The position numbers and the translations under genes were made by a program. The notes beneath the pieces were generated by a model, which was not told where the DNA came from, ran no database searches, and saw only the letters and a list, made by a program, of their open reading frames with translations. A stretch of DNA of 64,000 bases, taken from assembly GCA_016787265.1 (NCBI GenBank), contig JAEUVF010000006.1, positions 62,001-126,000 of the forward strand. Direction: 5' to 3'. Numbering within the stretch: the first letter of the stretch is position 1; each line of letters opens with the position of its first letter. Of this stretch, positions 58,760-64,000 are shown one piece after another. This DNA is from Flavipsychrobacter sp. (GTDB lineage Bacteria; Bacteroidota; Bacteroidia; Chitinophagales; Chitinophagaceae).

Positions 58760-59335
58760 TCATTTCATGGCTCTTAATCTGCTTAAGGTAGATTGGGTTA
58801 TACCCAGGTAGGAAGCAATCATACCTAGCGGAATCCGGTGATGTATATCCTGGTATGCTGACAGAAAATTATCGTATTTCTCTTTGGCCGTAGAAAAACG
58901 CTGGATGGTAATCCGGTTCATCAGGTGCCCGAATACACTTCCCATGGATAAACGTGCATATCGTTCCATCTCCGGATACTTATCAAACAGGTAAACCAGG
59001 TCTTTTACATGCAGCGCAAATGTGAAGGTATCTTCTATGGCATCGATGGTATAAATATCCTTCGTCTGTTGGATAAAACTTTTGGGTGAATTGATCCATT
59101 CCCCTTCGGCTGAAAAGTATTCACTTATTTCAAGCCCATCTTTTACATAATAGGTCCTGCCCAGTCCTTTCAGCATAAAATAACTGCGGGTACAGATTTT
59201 TTCAGCAGGATGGATGATCTCCCCTTTTTTAAAGAACTGCGCGGAAACCCGGTCATTCAAATCCTGCTTCAGCACCTCCTTTACAGTTATGTATTGATTG
59301 AAATGAACAAGAAATTGATCGAAATCAGCCGTCAT
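58760..59335 (-). CDS. Crp/Fnr family regulator
   Basis: This 191-residue regulator has an N-terminal cyclic-nucleotide-binding fold (about 15-125: FFKKGEIIHPAEKICTRSYFMLKGLGRTYY ... EYFSAEGEWINSP) and a C-terminal helix-turn-helix (about 150-191: IPLGMIASYLGITQSTLSRLRAMK). There is no Fe-S cysteine cluster. ATG 59335 was chosen over a TTG at 59380, which lies in the palindrome. It is divergent from the galactonate operon, 52 nt between starts, and is the likely local regulator of it or of the hydrolase behind it. Confidence 0.88.
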   Translation of the reverse strand: MTADFDQFLVHFNQYITVKEVLKQDLNDRVSAQFFKKGEIIHPAEKICTRSYFMLKGLGRTYYVKDGLEISEYFSAEGEWINSPKSFIQQTKDIYTIDAIEDTFTFALHVKDLVYLFDKYPEMERYARLSMGSVFGHLMNRITIQRFSTAKEKYDNFLSAYQDIHHRIPLGMIASYLGITQSTLSRLRAMK

Positions 59336-59352
59336 AGAACTAGGTTTTCTGT

Positions 59353-59373
59353 TTATCTTCCCTTGTAAGATAA
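59353..59373. promoter_or_regulatory. Palindrome between Crp/Fnr and galactonate operon
   Basis: TTATCTT (59353-59359) and AAGATAA (59367-59373) are perfect inverted arms around a 7-nt centre, 21 bp in all. It lies in the 52-nt gap between the divergent starts, suited to a dimeric Crp-type protein. Confidence 0.5.
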
Positions 59374-59387
59374 GTAGCAATTATAGA

Positions 59388-60011
59388 ATGAATCTTACCA
59401 GCCAAATATCAGCAAATAAACTTATTGCCATCATTCGGGGTGTTTCTCCCGATCAGGTACTGCCCATTGCAGAAGTATTGTATGAAGGAGGCATTCGCCT
59501 GGTGGAAGTCACCATGAATTCTGCTGAACCACTGAAGGTCATTGAAGAGCTGGCAGTAAAACTGGGTGACCGGATTACAATTGGTGCCGGAACCGTGCTG
59601 GATATACCTGCTGCATCGGATGCCATTCAGGCCGGAGCCCGATTCATTCTCTCTCCTGTTTGGGATGAAGAGCTGATAGTGGAAACCAAAAAAATGGGTG
59701 CGTTGAGTATTCCCGGTGCATTTACCGCTACTGAAATTTATCGTGCCTGGAAAGCCGGTGCCGACCTGGTGAAAGTTTTTCCGGCGCTCTCGCCTGCTTA
59801 TGTCAAAGATATTCGCGGACCCCTGCCACAGATTCCATTAATTCCTACCGGCGGCATTAACCTCGATAATATAACTGAGTATGCAAAAGCCGGAGCCATA
59901 GGCTTTGGGATCGGCAGTTCATTGGTTGCGGCCAATATTGCAATAACAGATCAATACCTGGCTGCTTTAAAAGAAAATGCCAGCAAATTCGTACAGGCTG
60001 TTCACTCTTAA
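59388..60011 (+). CDS. KDPGal/KDPG aldolase
   Basis: This 207-residue class I aldolase has the KDPG family fold. R17, E40 (GIRLVEVT) and the Schiff-base lysine K129 in DLVKVFPA are the active site. ILSPVWDEELI, PGAFTATEIYRAWKAGA and PTGGINLDNI follow. In this operon it should cleave 2-keto-3-deoxy-6-phosphogalactonate to pyruvate and glyceraldehyde 3-phosphate (DgoA role). Such enzymes often also accept the gluconate epimer (eda), so substrate assignment relies on context. Confidence 0.9.
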   Translation: MNLTSQISANKLIAIIRGVSPDQVLPIAEVLYEGGIRLVEVTMNSAEPLKVIEELAVKLGDRITIGAGTVLDIPAASDAIQAGARFILSPVWDEELIVETKKMGALSIPGAFTATEIYRAWKAGADLVKVFPALSPAYVKDIRGPLPQIPLIPTGGINLDNITEYAKAGAIGFGIGSSLVAANIAITDQYLAALKENASKFVQAVHS

Positions 60012-60020
60012 ATGCATTAC

Positions 60021-61169
60021 ATGAAAATCAGAAGTTATGAACTTTTTCAGGTACCACCCCGTTGGCTGTTTTTGAAAATTGAAACCGATGAGGGCATTAC
60101 AGGATGGGGAGAACCGGTGATTGAAGGCAAAGCTGCTACCGTTAAGGCCGCTGTTGATGAGTTAATGGAATACCTTATCGGTAAGGATTCCATGCATATT
60201 GAAGATCATTGGAACCTGATGTATCGTGCTGGTTTTTATCGGGGAGGCCCGATTCTGATGAGTGCCATCGCCGGAATTGACCAGGCACTCTGGGACATCA
60301 AAGGGAAATTTTACAACGCTCCTGTTTATCAGTTACTGGGTGGAAAATGCCGCGATTCCATCAAAGTATATTCCTGGATTGGTGGTGATCGCCCGGCTGA
60401 TACCGGGGCTGCTGCAAAAAAAATGATGGAGCAGGGATTTCAGGCGGTGAAGATGAATGCTACGGAAGAATTGCAATATGTAGATAGTTACGATAAAGTG
60501 GACCAGGCCATTGCGCGCATCGCGGCTATACGGGAAGCAACCGGGCCTGCATTTGGTATTGGTGTGGATTTTCATGGCCGCGTGCACAAGCCCATGGCCA
60601 AACTACTGGCCAAAGAACTTGAGCCTTTTCGTCCCATGTTTATTGAAGAGCCGGTATTACCGGAAAATAACGAAGACCTGAGAGAGATCGCTCAACATAC
60701 ATCGATCCCCATAGCAACAGGTGAACGGATGTTTTCCAAATGGCAGTTCAAATCCTTGTTGAAAGATGGGTATGCGGATATCATACAACCTGATGTATCA
60801 CATGCCGGTGGCATTACGGAGTGTAAAAAAATTCTGTCCATGGCGGAAGCCTTTGATGTGGCCGCAGCACCGCATTGTCCGTTAGGTCCTATTGCTTTGG
60901 CTGCCTGCCTCCAGGTGGATGCCACCTGCCACAATGCTTTTATACAGGAACAAAGTCTTGGTATTCATTATAACCAGGGCAGTGATTTACTCGATTACCT
61001 GGTGGATAAAACTGTATTTGAATACCAGGATGGGTATGTGCAGATTCCTTCCAAACCCGGACTAGGAATTGAAATCAATGAAGAACAGGTGCGCAGGATG
61101 GCAGCAATCGGACATAACTGGCGGAACCCTGTCTGGCGGCATAGGGATGGCAGTATTGCAGAATGGTAA
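60021..61169 (+). CDS. dgoD: D-galactonate dehydratase
   Basis: This 382-residue enolase-superfamily enzyme removes water from D-galactonate to give 2-keto-3-deoxygalactonate. [33 protein letters not shown] and [30 protein letters not shown] match E. coli DgoD closely. The catalytic bases and metal ligands are in [13 protein letters not shown] (Asp, His), [10 protein letters not shown] and TGERMFSKW. Start: ATG 60012 directly follows the aldolase stop, but the ATG at 60021 (MKIRSYELF) aligns with the DgoD start and is used here. Confidence 0.95.
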   Translation: MKIRSYELFQVPPRWLFLKIETDEGITGWGEPVIEGKAATVKAAVDELMEYLIGKDSMHIEDHWNLMYRAGFYRGGPILMSAIAGIDQALWDIKGKFYNAPVYQLLGGKCRDSIKVYSWIGGDRPADTGAAAKKMMEQGFQAVKMNATEELQYVDSYDKVDQAIARIAAIREATGPAFGIGVDFHGRVHKPMAKLLAKELEPFRPMFIEEPVLPENNEDLREIAQHTSIPIATGERMFSKWQFKSLLKDGYADIIQPDVSHAGGITECKKILSMAEAFDVAAAPHCPLGPIALAACLQVDATCHNAFIQEQSLGIHYNQGSDLLDYLVDKTVFEYQDGYVQIPSKPGLGIEINEEQVRRMAAIGHNWRNPVWRHRDGSIAEW

Positions 61170-62473
61170 ATCAGGCAGGCATGAATAACTCCCGACCTAC
61201 AAAGGTCCGCTACCAGGTACTGTTGCTGATCTTCGTAAATGTGGTGATCAACTACATGGATCGAAGCAATCTGGCAGTAGCCGCTTCCGCCATCGGAAAA
61301 GAATATGAATTTTCATCGGTACAGATGGGATTGATTTTCTCTGCTTTTAGCTGGACTTATCTGTTGTTTCAGATTCCCGGAGGGATCCTGGTTAAACAGG
61401 TGACTCCGCGTCTATTGTACACCGTTAGTTTGATTAGCTGGTCGCTGGCAACGGTCTTTCAGGGCTTTGCCAAAGGGTTTGCTTCTTTGTTTGGCTTACG
61501 CATGTTAACGGGAGTATTTGAAGCGCCCGCCTTTCCTATCAATAACCGGGTAGTGAGTAACTGGTTCCCGGATCAGGAACGGGCATCGGCCATTGCAGTG
61601 TATACATCCGGACAGTTTCTGGGACTTGCATTTCTGATGCCGGTATTGTCCTGGATTCAGTTGCATACGGGTTGGAGAGGATTGTTTGTGGTAACCGGGT
61701 TGATCGGCGTGTTATGGGGACTGGTATGGTATATTTTTTACCGCGATCCGCTGCAACATAAAAAAGTCAACCCTGCCGAGCTGGATCATATTGAGAAAGG
61801 AGGAGGAATGCTGCATGAGCAGTCTGCAGCTGTTGGGGGGAGTTCAGGAAAATTTACATGGGCTGATCTGCGGGAAGTGGTATCACACCGGAAATTATGG
61901 GGAATTTATCTCGGACAGTTTGCGGTAAATGGTACCTTATGGTTTTTTCTCACCTGGTTTCCCAAATACCTGGTGGATTACCGCGGCTTGGATTTTATCA
62001 AATCTGGCTATTGGGCATCTGTTCCCTACCTGGCAGCTTTTTTGGGTGTATTGAGTTCAGGATTTCTCTCAGATTACCTGATCCGAAAAGGGGTATCACC
62101 TGCGAAAGCACGCAAACGCCCCATCATTCTCGGGCTGCTTTTATCCGTGTTTATCATTGGGGCAAATTATGTGGCGAGTCCGGGCTGGATTATTTTTTTC
62201 ATGTCGCTTTCTTTTTTTGGAATAGGCTTTGCGTCCATCACCTGGGTATTTGTATCCACGCTGGCACCGAAGCACCTGATCGATGTAACAGGAGGTGTAT
62301 TTAATTTTATCGGGCAGTTATCGGGCATAATCGTACCAGTGGTAATTGGGCTGCTGGCGAGTGGAGGTAATTTTGCACCGGCATTGGTCTTTGTAGGGGT
62401 ATTGGGCTTATTGGGCGCCTGCTCTTATGTATTCCTGGTAGGAAAAGTGGAACGTGTGGTAACCGGGAACTAA
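61163..62473 (+). CDS. MFS transporter, DgoT-like galactonate importer
   Basis: This 436-residue major facilitator has 12 helices. [23 protein letters not shown] and [21 protein letters not shown] are hallmarks of the ACS (anion:cation symporter) family that moves sugar acids. It overlaps dgoD by 7 nt (start ATG 61163; ATG 61181 is an alternative). Its position between dehydratase and kinase makes D-galactonate the likely substrate. Confidence 0.9.
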   Translation: MVNQAGMNNSRPTKVRYQVLLLIFVNVVINYMDRSNLAVAASAIGKEYEFSSVQMGLIFSAFSWTYLLFQIPGGILVKQVTPRLLYTVSLISWSLATVFQGFAKGFASLFGLRMLTGVFEAPAFPINNRVVSNWFPDQERASAIAVYTSGQFLGLAFLMPVLSWIQLHTGWRGLFVVTGLIGVLWGLVWYIFYRDPLQHKKVNPAELDHIEKGGGMLHEQSAAVGGSSGKFTWADLREVVSHRKLWGIYLGQFAVNGTLWFFLTWFPKYLVDYRGLDFIKSGYWASVPYLAAFLGVLSSGFLSDYLIRKGVSPAKARKRPIILGLLLSVFIIGANYVASPGWIIFFMSLSFFGIGFASITWVFVSTLAPKHLIDVTGGVFNFIGQLSGIIVPVVIGLLASGGNFAPALVFVGVLGLLGACSYVFLVGKVERVVTGN

Positions 62474-62490
62474 TTCAGTAATTTAATCGG

Positions 62491-63447
62491 ATGGAATTGT
62501 TTTTAAGTTGTGATTGGGGCACAAGTGCTTTCCGGCTGCGGCTGGTACGAATGAAGGACCTGCAGGTGCTGGGAGAACTCAAAACCGATCAGGGAATCGC
62601 TTCGGTGTATGCGGCCTGGCGGGAACAGACTGCACTGGATCGGCAGCAATGGTATAAGAGACAGCTCTTGCAGCAGGTGGAACAATTACGCCTTGAATTG
62701 GGACTAGCCTCATTGGCGGAAATACCGTTGGTGATATCTGGCATGGCCTCCTCTTCTATCGGGATGATGGAACTGTCTTATGCGATGATACCGGCAGGCT
62801 TAGATGGAAGCGGATTAAAAACGGAATGGCTGGATCTGGAAGTGATGAAAGTGTTGATAATATCCGGACTTCGTACGGAATCGGATGTAATGCGGGGAGA
62901 AGAGACCAAACTGGCGGGCTTGCTGGACCAGTTACCAGATTCCGAACGGGATCAGCTCATTCTTTTACCGGGAACACATCCAAAACATGTGGTGGTTCGG
63001 AATCAGCAAGTGGTTGATTTTACAACATTTATGACGGGAGAATTTTTCGCGTTATTATCCTCCCAGGGAGTATTGGCAGCTTCCGTAGAAAAAACAGGAG
63101 ATCTCAGTACGTTAACCAACCGCGAAAGTTTTGTAAATGCGGTTATGCGTAGTCGTGAGTTACCATTCCTGCACCACAGTTTTTTAGTGCGCACCAATCA
63201 ATTGTTATTCAATAAAAGCAAGGAAGAAAATTATCATTACCTGAGCGGAATACTAATCGGCGAAGAATTGAAGGCGGTAAAAGGGGATTCGGTTTATTTA
63301 CTGGGAAGTCAGTTCCATACATCTCTTTATGCATTGGCCTGCGAGGTATTGGGTATTGATGTGGCAGGAGTCTATGATGCAGATGAAGCCTTGCTTAGAG
63401 GGCAGCGCGAGCTGTTGTCAATTGCGATAAAGAACTGTTTAGCGTAA
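62491..63447 (+). CDS. dgoK: 2-dehydro-3-deoxygalactonokinase
   Basis: This 318-residue kinase phosphorylates KDGal with ATP to give the aldolase substrate. The DgoK start is CDWGTSAFRLRLV, then SGMASSSIGM, MRGEETKLAGLL (the substrate motif), LPGTHPKHV and FMTGEFFALL, typical of the family. It follows the transporter gene by 17 nt. This closes the pathway galactonate, KDGal, KDPGal, pyruvate plus glyceraldehyde 3-phosphate. Confidence 0.94.
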   Translation: MELFLSCDWGTSAFRLRLVRMKDLQVLGELKTDQGIASVYAAWREQTALDRQQWYKRQLLQQVEQLRLELGLASLAEIPLVISGMASSSIGMMELSYAMIPAGLDGSGLKTEWLDLEVMKVLIISGLRTESDVMRGEETKLAGLLDQLPDSERDQLILLPGTHPKHVVVRNQQVVDFTTFMTGEFFALLSSQGVLAASVEKTGDLSTLTNRESFVNAVMRSRELPFLHHSFLVRTNQLLFNKSKEENYHYLSGILIGEELKAVKGDSVYLLGSQFHTSLYALACEVLGIDVAGVYDADEALLRGQRELLSIAIKNCLA

Positions 63448-63449
63448 AA

Positions 63450-63477
63450 GCGATTTTTAATATCGCCAATTTTTTTA
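63450..63477. terminator. Terminator of the galactonate operon
   Basis: GCGAT (63450-63454) pairs with ATCGC (63462-63466) around TTTTAAT, followed by CAATTTTTTT. The minus-strand regulator gene ends at 63475, inside the T run; on that strand four T follow the stem. Confidence 0.7.
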
Positions 63478-64000
63478 CCCGTTTCCGAAGCGCGTTTTGT
63501 ATGCTTTTGGGGTAGTGCCAGTAGCTTTTTTGAAGCAGGCTGAAAAATAGGATGGAGTGGAAAAACCCGTTTTTGCCGCCACTTCGGCTAGTGAAAGATT
63601 TTCATTTTGAAGCAGTTGCTTGGCTTTTTGAATACGTTGTTGAAGAATGTATTCGTTTATGCCGCTGTTTATCAGCGGTTTGATTTTTCGGTACAACTGG
63701 ATCTTCGAAACACCCAAATTGCTGCAAATATCCTGCACCGACAAGTCTTCGTTGGCGATATGCTGCTCCACGAATGCAGTAAATCTGGCAAAAAATGCTT
63801 TGTCCGTTTTACTGGTGGTTTCATTGATTTCCTTTGGAATTTCTACCGATATATGTGAAGTAACACGTTGCCTGTTCTGCAGCAGATTGGCAATAGTTTC
63901 CTCGATTACCGGAAAATGGAATGGTTTGGTAATATAGGCGTCTGCCTGGTGGCGTAAACCTTCAATACGGTTTTCATCTGTTGTTTTAGCGGTAAGAAGA
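63475..64000 (-). CDS. Receiver-AraC regulator, probably hybrid two-component, 5' end missing
   Basis: The frame is open from the right edge of the window (64000) to the stop at 63475, giving about 174 codons. The first part (about 63860-64000 on the minus strand) reads as the end of a receiver domain: LLTAKTTDENRIEGLRHQADAYITKPFHF with the conserved Lys and Pro. A linker follows, then an AraC helix-turn-helix pair with NLGVSKIQLYRKIKPLI and EVAAKTGFSTPSYFSACFKKATGTTPKAY. This order is that of hybrid two-component systems which control polysaccharide loci. The sensor and kinase parts would lie outside the window. It ends 28 nt from dgoK, convergently. Confidence 0.9.
   Translation of the reverse strand, partial: LLTAKTTDENRIEGLRHQADAYITKPFHFPVIEETIANLLQNRQRVTSHISVEIPKEINETTSKTDKAFFARFTAFVEQHIANEDLSVQDICSNLGVSKIQLYRKIKPLINSGINEYILQQRIQKAKQLLQNENLSLAEVAAKTGFSTPSYFSACFKKATGTTPKAYKTRFGNG

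Noticed and set aside
1..64000. CRISPR array, tRNA/rRNA genes, insertion sequences, prophage
   Set aside because: I read both strands for regularly spaced repeats, cloverleaf arms, transposase motifs and integrase motifs, and found none.

Overview
The window reads as a chromosomal segment of a Bacteroidota bacterium, most probably of the Chitinophagaceae. The evidence is a type IX secretion C-terminal domain, a SusC/SusD pair, a DUF6089-type barrel, RhlE and FtsX-like permeases of Bacteroidota type, and many promoters with the Bacteroidota -7 box TAnnTTTG. I see no tRNA, rRNA, CRISPR array, transposase or prophage. Both ends cut through genes: a large T9SS-exported protein on the left and a receiver-AraC regulator on the right.

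Region 1 (1-31.9 kb) is mostly core and housekeeping. In order it holds the end of the T9SS cargo, rpmI-rplT behind a structured leader, a PLP decarboxylase of the arginine-decarboxylase type, a DUF6089 barrel plus a TraB/GumN protein, and ndk divergent from a DHH phosphoesterase and an FKBP lipoprotein. Then come folP, a duplicated DUF1599 gene, a DoxX/MauE-like protein, an orphan DppB-type permease, DUF721 and recF. The pdhA-TPR-ribH-LutA-like operon follows, then EVE, a sirtuin and an unknown exported protein. The region ends with a GYF-like membrane protein, gyrA, a TPR protein, type II NADH dehydrogenase, serA, a serine hydrolase and nnr.

Region 2 (31.9-44.3 kb) is a sialic-acid utilisation locus on the minus strand: SusC, SusD, N-acetylneuraminate lyase, NanM-like mutarotase, MFS transporter, AGE epimerase, EamA transporter and sialidase. 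A divergent FCD/GntR regulator controls it in my reading. Together the genes would release sialic acid outside the cell, import it across both membranes, fix the anomer, cleave it to ManNAc and pyruvate, and epimerise ManNAc to GlcNAc. A 9-bp site, ATACATAAT, sits before both divergent genes in the same orientation relative to each.

Region 3 (44.3-59.3 kb) is mixed: RhlE helicase, MATE exporter, SGNH lipoprotein, DUF4397 lipoprotein, PhnA/YjdM, an FtsX/MacB permease, a Gfo/Idh plus PhyH dioxygenase pair with a divergent AraC regulator, a LamG-Ig-GH127 enzyme, a BAAT-type hydrolase and a Crp/Fnr regulator.

Region 4 (59.4-63.45 kb) is a complete D-galactonate (De Ley-Doudoroff) operon: KDPGal/KDPG aldolase, galactonate dehydratase, MFS transporter and KDGal kinase. 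It is divergent from the Crp/Fnr gene across a palindrome.

Unusual signals include heptameric tandem repeats between genes (two of them run into stop codons), seven convergent gene pairs with almost no space between them, several near-leaderless starts, and operator-like palindromes at the ndh, DUF6089, gfo/araC and dgo promoters.
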